Shown here: one piece after another, positions 1-7,526 of the stretch | How the letters are laid out: every line of letters begins with the position of its first letter | Numbering within the stretch: position 1 is the stretch's first letter | From: CAZFDE01 sp964517795 | GTDB lineage: Bacteria > Planctomycetota > Phycisphaerae > Sedimentisphaerales > Anaerobacaceae | DNA: 13,045 bases | Direction of reading: 5' to 3' | Assembly: GCA_964517795.1 (NCBI GenBank) | Contig: CAZFDE010000073.1 | Coordinates: 1 to 13,045, forward strand | Program-made: the position numbers and the translations under genes | Notes under the pieces: model-generated | Seen by the model: only the letters and a program-made list of their open reading frames with translations | Told to the model about the DNA's origin: nothing | Databases searched by the model: none

Positions 1-27
1 AGCGGATTCAACTCATAAGTGCAACTG

Positions 28-63
28 GGGCGCCAAAATAAAGGTGCCCATATTTTTTATTTG
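28..63 (+). terminator. Probable Rho-independent terminator of a gene left of the window
   Basis: GGGCGCC at 28-34 can pair with GGTGCCC at 43-49, a 7-bp stem with one G-U pair and an 8-nt A-rich loop. It is followed by a T-rich tract at 51-62. This is the layout of an intrinsic terminator, so transcription from an unseen gene to the left probably ends here. The T-rich tract also lies directly upstream of the -35 box of the next promoter and may act as an UP element. Confidence 0.55.
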
Positions 64-90
64 ACAGTTAAATTGCGGCAGGTGTATAAT
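61..90 (+). promoter_or_regulatory. Sigma-70 promoter P1 upstream of the GH38 remnant
   Basis: A perfect -35 box TTGACA (61-66) and a perfect -10 box TATAAT (85-90) are separated by 18 bp, with a T-rich stretch just upstream. The expected start site is near 97, exactly where a palindromic operator begins, so the promoter should be strong but repressible. It now reads only into a gene fragment. Its upstream flank resembles that of the second promoter (ATATTTTTT then ATTTGAC in both), which suggests the two promoters share an ancestor. Confidence 0.8.
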
Positions 91-97
91 TGCAACC

Positions 98-124
98 GAG
101 AAAAACGTTTTTTTGGACTGATAT
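98..124 (+). promoter_or_regulatory. LacI-type operator O1 and first copy of a 27-bp direct repeat
   Basis: The core AAAAACGTTTTT (101-112) is a perfect palindrome with a central CG step, typical of LacI-family operators in which the hinge-helix leucine inserts at that step. It lies over the predicted transcription start of the upstream promoter, so a bound repressor would block initiation. The whole 27-bp block, including the asymmetric flank GGACTGATAT, recurs without change at 784-810. The likely ligand is the LacI-family protein encoded at 7567-8622; this link is inferred. Confidence 0.75.
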
Positions 125-195
125 GATGATGCTCACACAAGCAAAGAAATGCCATTGCGAAAGCATCCTGAGCTTAGCCTGCAGATGGGGCTAAG

Positions 196-618
196 ATGAT
201 CATCCAGAATCGATTTGCCCCTCGGATCGATCAGGGCGAACGAATGTTCAACTTCTGGTTCGACGGCTGCCGGGCAGATCAGATTGCAGCCTATGACAGG
301 AAAGCCCTTGCCAAGAATGAAAAACCGATGGCGCTCTCGTATTTTCCCTCGGGTAAAGGGCAACTGCCGCTTGCATTTGCATTGTTGAATGATGATGTTA
401 TTCAGCTACAGTCGGCCAAAAAGGCAGAAAAAAGCGATGATATCATACTGCGGTGCTATAATCCTTCTGAGCACGAAGCGTCGACGATAATTGAGATCCC
501 CTTATTCAATATCCAGGAAAACCTGACATTCGGTCCGTTTGAGGTGAAGACACTGAAGGTGGCCCAAGCCGGCGCACTGACCGAAACCGACCTGCTGGAA
601 AATGAAATACCCGGTTAA
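196..618 (+). pseudogene. C-terminal remnant of a GH38 alpha-mannosidase
   Basis: The 140 codons resemble only the C-terminal beta-sandwich end of glycoside hydrolase family 38 enzymes. Family-like stretches are APRIDQGER near residue 9, KKAEKSDDIILRCYNPS around residues 75-91, and FGPFEVKTLKV near residues 111-121. Full enzymes are usually 800-1000 aa and carry the catalytic domain at the N-terminus, which is absent here. In the same frame TGA (169-171) and TAG (175-177) stops lie just upstream, no good Shine-Dalgarno site precedes the ATG, and the promoter starts only about 100 bp earlier. I read this as the 3' end of a gene whose body was deleted, leaving its promoter in place. A 23-aa ORF in another frame (123-194, beginning MMMLTQAKK) may be the scar of the old 5' end. 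A small stand-alone protein cannot be excluded. Confidence 0.7.
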
Positions 619-632
619 TATTACGGCTTTAC

Positions 633-650
633 CTGGCCCTCCAGTTTTTT
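633..650 (+). terminator. Weak possible terminator after the GH38 remnant
   Basis: CTGG (633-636) and CCAG (641-644) can form a 4-bp stem with a CCCT loop, immediately followed by six T residues. The stem is very short. GCCCT at 636-640 with AGGGC at 655-659 is a competing pairing. This is a low-confidence call based on position just past the stop codon. Confidence 0.3.
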
Positions 651-693
651 GATCAGGGCAAGCAGGGGGTTTTTCAAAAAAATATTTTTTTAT

Positions 694-723
694 TTGACGG
701 CCGAATTCCAAATGGGTTATATT
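694..723 (+). promoter_or_regulatory. Sigma-70 promoter P2 of the main operon
   Basis: TTGACG (694-699) and TATATT (718-723) are 18 bp apart, the same spacing as in the first promoter. A perfect A/T palindrome AAAAAAATATTTTTTT (676-691) lies just upstream of the -35 box and could act as an UP element. The start site would be near 730, giving a leader of about 110 nt before the first gene. Operators lie at the start site and about 55 bp downstream, so the operon is predicted to be repressed by the LacI-type protein it encodes. Confidence 0.7.
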
Positions 724-731
724 TATGCTTA

Positions 732-747
732 AGAAAAACGTTTTTCT
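732..747 (+). promoter_or_regulatory. LacI-type operator O2 at the operon start site
   Basis: AGAAAAACGTTTTTCT is a perfect 16-bp palindrome centred on CG, the most symmetric of the three copies. It begins 8 bp after the -10 box, so it covers about +2 to +18. This is a classic position for a repressor to block RNA polymerase. Confidence 0.8.
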
Positions 748-758
748 CGGGTTGGTTT

Positions 759-783
759 TGGCCGTCAAAATTTTTTGCGGCCA
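759..783 (+). promoter_or_regulatory. Leader hairpin between the two operon operators
   Basis: TGGCCG (759-764) pairs with CGGCCA (778-783), a 6-bp GC-rich stem around a 13-nt A/T-rich loop. It lies in the predicted 5' leader of the operon mRNA. No T-run follows directly, so it is not a standard terminator; it may protect the mRNA end or have no role. Confidence 0.3.
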
Positions 784-810
784 GAGAAAAACGTTTTTTT
801 GGACTGATAT
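784..810 (+). promoter_or_regulatory. LacI-type operator O3 and second copy of the 27-bp direct repeat
   Basis: This block is identical over 27 bp to 98-124 and contains the palindrome AAAAACGTTTTT (787-798). Its centre is 53 bp from that of the operator at 732-747, close to five helical turns. No -10/-35 pair precedes it at the spacing seen for the first copy, so it is probably an auxiliary operator in the leader rather than part of a third promoter. Confidence 0.7.
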
Positions 811-840
811 TAAAAACTCGGCCAGTGAAAGGACAAAGAG

Positions 841-2076
841 ATGAACCTTCGCGAACGCTTTCATGAAGTCATGAAATTCAATCCGAATGTCCACTCGCTC
901 AAATGGGAATTCGGCTACTGGGGCGAGACGGTCAAGAACTGGTACGCCCAAGGCCTCGAAAGGCAGCACTATCCCGAAATGGAAACCGAGATCCGTACCC
1001 CCACCTCGACGCTCTACAGCAAGGCCTGGACATGTACCGGTACCGACGTCCTGCCCAACGGGATCGCGGTGATGGCCGGCGGGCTGTACTGGCCGACACA
1101 GGGATTTCCCTTGGACCACGATGTGCGGCGGCATTTCAGTATGGACTATACGCAGGTCATGGTCGATGTGAACCTTCTCTTTGAGCCGATGTTCGAGTTC
1201 ACGGTGCTCGATGAAAACGATCAGACAATGACCTATATCGATATCGACGGTGTCAAGCGCGTCTTTCTCAAGCAGGAAGCGACGATCCCGACCTCGCTCG
1301 AGTGGCCGATCAAGAACAAACAAAGCTGGGAGAAACTCAAGGCCGAGCGGCTCAACCCCAAAGATATTTCAAAGCGTTTTCCCAAAGACTGGGACAAGCT
1401 CGTCAAAGAATATAACAATCGCGATTATCCCCTGGCCCTCGGCGGCTATCCGCACGGCTTTTTCGGGACGCTCAGTCACCTGATCGGCTACGAGAACCTC
1501 TTTATCTGGTACCCGACCGAGCCGGAGTTGGTGCACGATATTCTCAATACCTTTACCGAGCTGTGGATCGCGGTCTATGAAGAGGTGCTCAACCAGGTTG
1601 AGGTTGATCACTGGCAGATATGGGAGGACATCTCGTTCGGCAAAGGCCCGATGATCTCGCCGGCGATGGTCAGCGAGTTTCTCTGTCCGTATATCAAGCG
1701 GGTCGGCGATTTCCTCAAGGCCCGCGGCGTCAAGGTGATTCTGCTGGATACCGACGGTGACTGCAATTCGATCATTCCGTTGTTTATCGAGGCGGGCGTT
1801 ACCGGCATGTACCCGTTCGAGACGCACTGCGGCATGGATATTGTCAAGGTGCGAAAAGAATATCCGAACCTGCAGATCCTCGGTGGCATCCCGAAATCCG
1901 AGATCGGCAAGGGCAAGGCCGTGGTGGACACGATCCTCGAACCGGTCGATGCGGTCCTCAAGACCGGCGGTTATATCCCGTTCGGTGACCATTTTATCCC
2001 GCCGGACGTCGATTTCGAGAATTTCAGCTATTATCGTATGAAACTTAATCAATTGATCGATCAATATGGAGAATGA
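841..2076 (+). CDS. Uroporphyrinogen decarboxylase (URO-D) superfamily protein, non-heme role
   Basis: A 411-aa protein with the TIM-barrel look of the URO-D superfamily (PF01208-type). Supporting stretches are WEDISFGKGPMIS (261-273), the strand and turn VILLDTDGDCNS (299-310), GMYPFETHCGMD (322-333), the GGI turn at 348-350 and GDHFIPPD (382-389). The N-terminus lacks the RQAGR-type substrate motif of true HemE, and the neighbours are sugar genes, so heme synthesis is unlikely. Relatives with this architecture are common in carbohydrate loci of Planctomycetota and are mostly unassigned. Other branches of the superfamily are corrinoid-linked methyltransferases (MtaA, CmuA), but their His-X-Cys zinc motif is not clearly present: here H329 and C330 are adjacent. 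GAAAGGA (827-833) lies 7 nt before the ATG. It is the first gene of the repressed operon, and its stop is 3 bp before the next start. The catalysed reaction is unknown. Confidence 0.85.
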   Translation: MNLRERFHEVMKFNPNVHSLKWEFGYWGETVKNWYAQGLERQHYPEMETEIRTPTSTLYSKAWTCTGTDVLPNGIAVMAGGLYWPTQGFPLDHDVRRHFSMDYTQVMVDVNLLFEPMFEFTVLDENDQTMTYIDIDGVKRVFLKQEATIPTSLEWPIKNKQSWEKLKAERLNPKDISKRFPKDWDKLVKEYNNRDYPLALGGYPHGFFGTLSHLIGYENLFIWYPTEPELVHDILNTFTELWIAVYEEVLNQVEVDHWQIWEDISFGKGPMISPAMVSEFLCPYIKRVGDFLKARGVKVILLDTDGDCNSIIPLFIEAGVTGMYPFETHCGMDIVKVRKEYPNLQILGGIPKSEIGKGKAVVDTILEPVDAVLKTGGYIPFGDHFIPPDVDFENFSYYRMKLNQLIDQYGE

Positions 2077-2079
2077 CAG

Positions 2080-5000
2080 ATGGTTCAGAAGAAAATGACA
2101 GGTCTTTTTTGTGTTTTGATTTTAATGGTTAGCTCAGCGATGGCGGGTGAAATTCAATGGGCCGGGCCGCCGGCGAATATCGTCAAACATTCGGTCGGCT
2201 TCGAATCGGTCAAGACCGTGGACAAATCCTGGCAGGGCACGACGCTCAATCCCGTCTATCCGCGAATCTTTTTAGGCGGCCTTAACATCGACGCTGATGC
2301 GAATAAATATCTCTATCTGAAACTTTCCGCACGTGACCGGTTGATGCGGATATTTTTTTCCGATACTGATGACGGGCAATTCTTCAATAACCAGCGGTTC
2401 CGCACGGCCGAGGTCTCCTTGCCCGATCAGCTTGTGATTTACCGGCTGAACCTCTCGGAGATCGCGCGTTTTTCGGGAATCATCAGAGCCGTGCGGATCG
2501 ACTTCATCGGTCACGAGCGCGGCGATACGATCATTTTCGACAAGCTCGGCGTATCATCGAAATCCCTGGACCAGATCGACGGCCAGCAGGTCAAGGAACT
2601 TTCGATTGATGCAACGCCGTACAGTCACGAGCGGATGGCGAGTTGGCAGGATACGATGGTCCGCACCGACCAGACGACCTGCAACAGCGGGCTGTTCACG
2701 TATATCCGCGACCAGGCGACCTTCACCGACCAGTATCTGCTGGCGAAATTGGCGGTCGGCGTTGAAACGGATGATGGGGTCGTCTGGACCGATGCCCTGA
2801 ACCGTCCGCAGGTCGAAGATTTTCCCGGCGGCGTTCGCGCCGATTTTGATCTGGGCGATACCCAGGTAACGACGAAATTTACCGCATTGCTGGAAGGCCA
2901 GGACACGCCCGACTGGATCGGGGCGGCCGTTTATGAGGTCAAGAGCGATCCGCCCCGGCCGCTGCGCGTGCGAATCGGCGGCGGGATGCGGATCAATATG
3001 AATGTCAATACCTTTGCCGGGCCGTGGATGCGCGATCCCAATGCGAAATTTGAAGGAGCGGCCGTAGAAGTCGATCAAACCCGGGCGCTGTTTACCAGTT
3101 CCGCTCATCCACTGACGGTGGGCCTGAAAACCACCGAATGGTTCGAGATCAAAACACCCGAGAATGCCGGCCAATATGTCGAAGTGAGATTTCAAAAAGG
3201 GACAGGGGCAATCCTTTTAACCTTTGCAAAGGAAAAAGAAAAGGTCAACGAGTTGCTCGAATTATATCCGCAGCACTCGGTCAAAAAAGTTAATACCTAT
3301 TATGATCACCTGCTGACCAAGTGCCGCATCGAGACACCGGAACAAACAATCAATGATGCCTTTCGACAGGCCATTGTCACGATGGATTATTCATGGTATT
3401 GGCCGTACGGCTGGATCGAATCGCCGCATCACTGGCTGGCAACGTTCCACCTGCAGCATTCCGGCGGCGAGGCGTGGATCGGCCGCACCGACCGGGTTCG
3501 CACATCGTTATTGAGTCATGCCAAAAACCTGCGGCCGTCCGGAGCGGTCCCGAACTTCATCCTCGATACGGTGATTGATGGCATCTTCGGCGGCTCCGAC
3601 CAGTATTATTTCTGGCAGATCGCCGAATACCTCAAATACACGGATGACGTCGAGACGATCAAAAAACTTGCACCGGCCATGGACAAAGTGCTCTATCTGA
3701 TCAAACGCCGCTACGACCCCGACGATGACGGGCTGTTCGCGTGGGGCCTGCAGATCGGCAATCAGGAGGACATGATTGCAACACCGTATAACGGCACAGC
3801 TCCGACAATAGAGGCGATTAATATGATGCGTACCCGTGCGATGGTCGCCCGCCGATTCGGTGATGAAGATACGGTCCAACGGATGGAAAAAGATATTCGC
3901 CGTTCGCTTTCACAATTACATGAAAAACTGTGGATGAAGGATCTGGGGCGATTTATGTATTTTTACGATCCCAGCGGACAGCCGCGACTGGACAGCCAGT
4001 ACCATTCGTTCATCTATCCGGTGATCTTTACTATCGTCGATGAACTGGACGGCTGGACGAGTATGCGGCACCTGCGTGATCGGTTGATGGGCAAACTCGG
4101 CGAGATTTACCTGTCTAATAATTTCCCCGACCATCTTGAGGACATCTGGGCGACATGGGGGATGCAGGCCGGCGCCGCCCAGCAGCCCTGGGGCGCGTGG
4201 GGGTTGGCGGCCATGGGCCTTCGAAATGAAACGTACCTGCCCTTGAAGGTGATTTCAGATGTGGTCATGGACGAGCCGCAGAAAGGATCCTGGCCGGAAG
4301 TGATGTATGAAGACCGGATGGGCTATTTTTCGCCGCCGGCGGGATTATTTATTCAGGCGGTTATCGAGGCCCTGTATGGGCTTAAACTCAACCGGCCGCA
4401 GGGATACCTTGAAATCGCACCATCATTTCCCGATCACTGGAACGAGGCGAGTTTGCATCTGCCTGACTTTGCAGCCGAGTATCGGCGAAAGGGTAACATG
4501 CTGAGTTATTCAGTTACCAGCAGTGACAAACTGCCGCGAAAACTTCGCTGGATTCTGCCCGTTTCCAAAATCAAACATGTCAAGGTCAATGGCAAAAAGA
4601 TCAATTATCATATCCAACCCTACGTGAATAGTATTATCATAGAGGCCGACATCCCGGCCCAGGCACAAACAGATTTGCAAATTGTCATTTCACCAATCAA
4701 ATTCGCCGTGGACTGTCCCGCCTCGATTGCCGAGAGCCAACCCTTCGAATTGAAGACAAAATCAGTGACGATCGAGGGTGTCGATGACCGCTGCGGAGTT
4801 TTGTCGCTGATTAACATCAAAAATGATAATCGACTCAGTGCTGTGATACAAAAAGGTTTGCTGGCTCCATATATGCAATTTGGCCGACTCGGCCAGATGA
4901 ATTTCTCACGCCGCAGCTTCTTTTTGGATTGCCAAACCCCAGATGGTATATCGTTCTGGTATCCGGTCGATTTATTAATTCTACCGCCTTATGAAGCATC

Positions 5001-6099
5001 TGTAAAAAACATTCAAGCCAAAGAAGAAAAATTGCAGGCCAATGTCCTGATCCGAAACAACACTCAAAAGTCCGTAGCCGGTAACACATTCCTCGAAATA
5101 TGTAATACGTCAACCCCATTTAATATTCAGCTTGATAAGCGGTCGCAAAAAGAGTTTTTTATTGATATCCCCAAGGCCGCAATCCGATATCTCTCGCCGG
5201 GTGATAACCAAGCAGTTTTGGTGCTGCCGAATGATCAATCACTTGATCTGAAATATGTCGCCTCGTCATCGCTCTTAAAAAACAAACAATCACCTATTGT
5301 GACCGAACCGATCCCGCTGCCGCCGGATAAAATGATCAGCGGCGCGCAGTGGCGGTCAATACGGCAGATCTATTTCAATCTGCACAATCCCGATGAGGTG
5401 CTCAGCGGCTGGCCGAAGGAAGTATTTGATCTGAATATCCCCGAACTGCCGGCAGTTACATTCAAAATCGATCAGCGAAAATTCGTCCCGATTTCTATGC
5501 ACAGCGGACAGATGCAGTTTACCTTAGCAATCGAACCGGCAATTTACAAAAAACTTTATTTTCTGATAATCCCGTTCATCGAAAGCCATGAAATCTTTTC
5601 CGAAATCGGCCAAATCTATATCGACGTTGATTCATCGACTCAGTCACCGCAGATCACTAATGTCCCGATCGGTTCTGCCGAAGGCTCACTTGCGACGGAA
5701 CCGTCCAAAAGCCCGCAAATTGGAAAGGCCCTGATCACCCGCCGATTATTCAGCCCCGGCGATGTGGATTGCTGGTTCCCGGCGTCCTATATGGGCCATT
5801 TGGGCAGCTTCAAAAAACCCCGATCTGATCGTTTTAGCCTGTTGCCTATCCGCGATACACGCGACAGTGACTGGCCGCAGGCCAAACCGCCGGCCTTCCC
5901 GCAGGATAATTTGTGGGTATCATCATTGGCGGTCGATGCCGGCAACAGTGTTTTAAATGTGATCGAAATCGATCTGGTACGACCGCGGACGGTTAAAGCG
6001 ATTACGTTTCGCACGGTCGGGACGGACGCCGCGTTCGGCCTTGTCGCAATCACGGCCGAAAAACCGGTGGAAAAACAAACGCATCAGGAAAAGGATTGA
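2080..6099 (+). CDS. Large secreted multidomain six-hairpin glycosidase
   Basis: A 1339-aa exported protein. Residues 1-22 form a Sec signal peptide (KK, hydrophobic core, cleavage after AMA). Residues about 25-185 look like a carbohydrate-binding jelly roll, ending with the pattern RIDFIGHERGDTIIFDKLGV. A further beta-rich segment precedes an (alpha/alpha)6 six-hairpin domain at about 425-790. This contains MDYSWYWPYGWIES (435-448), DDDGLFAWGLQIGNQED (548-564) and GSWPEVMYEDRMGYFSPPAG (736-755). By analogy with GH63, GH78 and related clans, acidic residues in the last two stretches (E563/D564, E740, E744/D745) are catalytic candidates. A short beta domain (about 800-870) is typical of these enzymes. 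About 470 further residues appear beta-rich, ending in a galactose-binding-like segment (about 1277-1329). I cannot place it in a numbered GH family. GGAG (2068-2071) supports the start. It probably releases the sugar imported by the next gene's product. Confidence 0.8.
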   Translation: MVQKKMTGLFCVLILMVSSAMAGEIQWAGPPANIVKHSVGFESVKTVDKSWQGTTLNPVYPRIFLGGLNIDADANKYLYLKLSARDRLMRIFFSDTDDGQFFNNQRFRTAEVSLPDQLVIYRLNLSEIARFSGIIRAVRIDFIGHERGDTIIFDKLGVSSKSLDQIDGQQVKELSIDATPYSHERMASWQDTMVRTDQTTCNSGLFTYIRDQATFTDQYLLAKLAVGVETDDGVVWTDALNRPQVEDFPGGVRADFDLGDTQVTTKFTALLEGQDTPDWIGAAVYEVKSDPPRPLRVRIGGGMRINMNVNTFAGPWMRDPNAKFEGAAVEVDQTRALFTSSAHPLTVGLKTTEWFEIKTPENAGQYVEVRFQKGTGAILLTFAKEKEKVNELLELYPQHSVKKVNTYYDHLLTKCRIETPEQTINDAFRQAIVTMDYSWYWPYGWIESPHHWLATFHLQHSGGEAWIGRTDRVRTSLLSHAKNLRPSGAVPNFILDTVIDGIFGGSDQYYFWQIAEYLKYTDDVETIKKLAPAMDKVLYLIKRRYDPDDDGLFAWGLQIGNQEDMIATPYNGTAPTIEAINMMRTRAMVARRFGDEDTVQRMEKDIRRSLSQLHEKLWMKDLGRFMYFYDPSGQPRLDSQYHSFIYPVIFTIVDELDGWTSMRHLRDRLMGKLGEIYLSNNFPDHLEDIWATWGMQAGAAQQPWGAWGLAAMGLRNETYLPLKVISDVVMDEPQKGSWPEVMYEDRMGYFSPPAGLFIQAVIEALYGLKLNRPQGYLEIAPSFPDHWNEASLHLPDFAAEYRRKGNMLSYSVTSSDKLPRKLRWILPVSKIKHVKVNGKKINYHIQPYVNSIIIEADIPAQAQTDLQIVISPIKFAVDCPASIAESQPFELKTKSVTIEGVDDRCGVLSLINIKNDNRLSAVIQKGLLAPYMQFGRLGQMNFSRRSFFLDCQTPDGISFWYPVDLLILPPYEASVKNIQAKEEKLQANVLIRNNTQKSVAGNTFLEICNTSTPFNIQLDKRSQKEFFIDIPKAAIRYLSPGDNQAVLVLPNDQSLDLKYVASSSLLKNKQSPIVTEPIPLPPDKMISGAQWRSIRQIYFNLHNPDEVLSGWPKEVFDLNIPELPAVTFKIDQRKFVPISMHSGQMQFTLAIEPAIYKKLYFLIIPFIESHEIFSEIGQIYIDVDSSTQSPQITNVPIGSAEGSLATEPSKSPQIGKALITRRLFSPGDVDCWFPASYMGHLGSFKKPRSDRFSLLPIRDTRDSDWPQAKPPAFPQDNLWVSSLAVDAGNSVLNVIEIDLVRPRTVKAITFRTVGTDAAFGLVAITAEKPVEKQTHQEKD
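6091..6095 (+). promoter_or_regulatory. Shine-Dalgarno site fixing the transporter start
   Basis: AAGGA lies 6 nt before the ATG at 6102. An in-frame TTG at 6096 would start directly after this motif with no spacer, so the ATG two codons later is the better start. Confidence 0.65.
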
Positions 6100-6101
6100 T
6101 T

Positions 6102-7526
6102 ATGAAACAGGACAATGGAACAGAAGGATTGATGGTTGACGAATCACACATCAACGGTGTTTTTGTGTGGAAGGTTGCCTTTATCGCCGCGATGGGCGGC
6201 TTGCTCTTCGGCTATGATTTCATGGTCATTAGTGGCACAACCATCTATTATTGGGAGCATTTTCACATCGCCGATAACGGATGGCTGCAGGGTCTTAGTG
6301 TCATCTCCGCACCGATCGGCTGTATTATCGGGGCCGCGTTTTCAATGATTTTTTCCGACACCTTCGGCCGCAAAAAACTGCTCATCTGGGCGGCGATTCT
6401 GTTTTTGATTTCCGCTATCGGTACGGCCGCCGCATGGAGCTTTGTCTGGTTTAATATCATGCGTCTGATCGGCGGTATGGGTATCGGTCTGGCCGCGAAT
6501 CTCTCGCCCATGTATATCGCCGAGATTTCCCCGGCCGGTTATCGCGGCAAGGTCGTCACTGTTAATCAGTTTACGATTATGATCGGCATTGTCGTTTCGC
6601 AGATCGTCAATCTGTTTATCCAGCGTTATGGAGATGAGGTGGGTGTGACAGCCGCCGGAATCCCGTGGAATGAGGCGATGGGTTGGCGGATGATGTTCGG
6701 AGCCGAAGCGATTCCGGCGCTGGGATTTTTAGGATTGATCTTCACCGTACCGCGCAGCCCGCGATGGCTGGTCAAGCGAGGCCTCAACGACGAGGCCCAA
6801 AACGTATTAGCCATGGTCGGCGGCGAACAGTATGCCCGGGCCGAAGTGGCCGATATTGCCTCAACGATCTCCCGAGAAGAAGTGGCCACAATCAATGTCG
6901 GCGATCTGCTGGAACCGAGATTACTTAAGATTATCGTTTTGGGGATGTTTTTGACCCTTGTGCAGCAGTGGAGCGGCCTGAACAGTGTTTTTGCTTACTC
7001 GCATCAGATCTTCCACGATGCCGGATTTACCGCTTCCGATACCATGATCTCGCTGGTATTCGAAGGGGCGACCATGCTGATTTTCTGTGTGGTGGCGATG
7101 TTTATCGTCGATCGTGTCGGCCGAAAGATCCTGATGGTCGGCGGGGCGTTGGCCATATCCGTCACGCATCTTATGATTGGACTGTCTTTTCATTTCCATT
7201 TCAGCGGCATATTTGTGGTCGTTCTGGTGATGCTGGCGATCGCATTGTATGCAATGACGCTGGCGCCGGTAATGTGGGTACTCTTGTCGGAAATCTTCCC
7301 CAACCGGATCCGCGGCGTGGCGTTGGGGATTTCGGTGGTCACCTTATGGGTTGCTTACAGTATACTCACCCTGACATTCCCCAAAATGCGGGAAATCTTT
7401 GGAACCGCCGAAACATTCTGGGTGTATTCGGGATTTTTGTTCATTGCCTTTTTGGTGATGCTCGTCAAATTGCCGGAAACCAAAGGCAAATCGCTCGAAC
7501 AAATCGAACGGGAGTTGGTGGATTGA
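6102..7526 (+). CDS. MFS sugar porter family monosaccharide transporter
   Basis: A 474-aa inner-membrane protein with about 12 hydrophobic segments and nearly every sugar porter (TC 2.A.1.1) signature: GYDFMVISG (37-45) in TM1, DTFGRKK (86-92) in the TM2-3 loop, PMYIAEISPAGYRG, PRSPRWL (217-223, with Arg in place of the usual Glu of PESPRWL), QQWSGLN (288-294), DRVGRK in the second-half loop, PVMWVLLSEIFP (389-400) and the terminal PETKG (458-462). Such proteins import free sugars such as xylose, arabinose, galactose or glucose, mostly with protons. The QQ..G.N motif helps form the sugar site, but the exact substrate cannot be read off. The gene starts 2 bp after the glycosidase stop, so the two are probably translationally coupled and serve one substrate. 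Confidence 0.93.
   Translation: MKQDNGTEGLMVDESHINGVFVWKVAFIAAMGGLLFGYDFMVISGTTIYYWEHFHIADNGWLQGLSVISAPIGCIIGAAFSMIFSDTFGRKKLLIWAAILFLISAIGTAAAWSFVWFNIMRLIGGMGIGLAANLSPMYIAEISPAGYRGKVVTVNQFTIMIGIVVSQIVNLFIQRYGDEVGVTAAGIPWNEAMGWRMMFGAEAIPALGFLGLIFTVPRSPRWLVKRGLNDEAQNVLAMVGGEQYARAEVADIASTISREEVATINVGDLLEPRLLKIIVLGMFLTLVQQWSGLNSVFAYSHQIFHDAGFTASDTMISLVFEGATMLIFCVVAMFIVDRVGRKILMVGGALAISVTHLMIGLSFHFHFSGIFVVVLVMLAIALYAMTLAPVMWVLLSEIFPNRIRGVALGISVVTLWVAYSILTLTFPKMREIFGTAETFWVYSGFLFIAFLVMLVKLPETKGKSLEQIERELVD

Noticed and set aside
123..194. 23-aa ORF beginning MMMLTQAKK directly after the first operator
   Set aside because: No real Shine-Dalgarno site, no recognisable product, and it is in a different frame from the GH38 remnant. 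At most it is a scar of the deleted gene's start.
502..2064. Long minus-strand ORFs (502-1323 and 1369-2064) opposite the URO-D-like gene
   Set aside because: They are antisense to a well-supported gene, one spans two promoters and operators, and their translations show no family features.
841..2076. HemE (heme biosynthesis) or MtaA-type corrinoid methyltransferase
   Set aside because: The RQAGR-type HemE motif is missing, and H329-C330 are adjacent rather than in a His-X-Cys zinc motif. No corrinoid protein is encoded nearby.
2554..3195. Minus-strand ORF of 213 codons within the glycosidase gene
   Set aside because: Antisense shadow of a high-GC coding region; no ribosome site or recognisable motif.
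6096..6101. TTG start for the transporter two codons upstream
   Set aside because: It would overlap the preceding stop and leave no gap after AAGGA, whereas the ATG at 6102 is ideally spaced.
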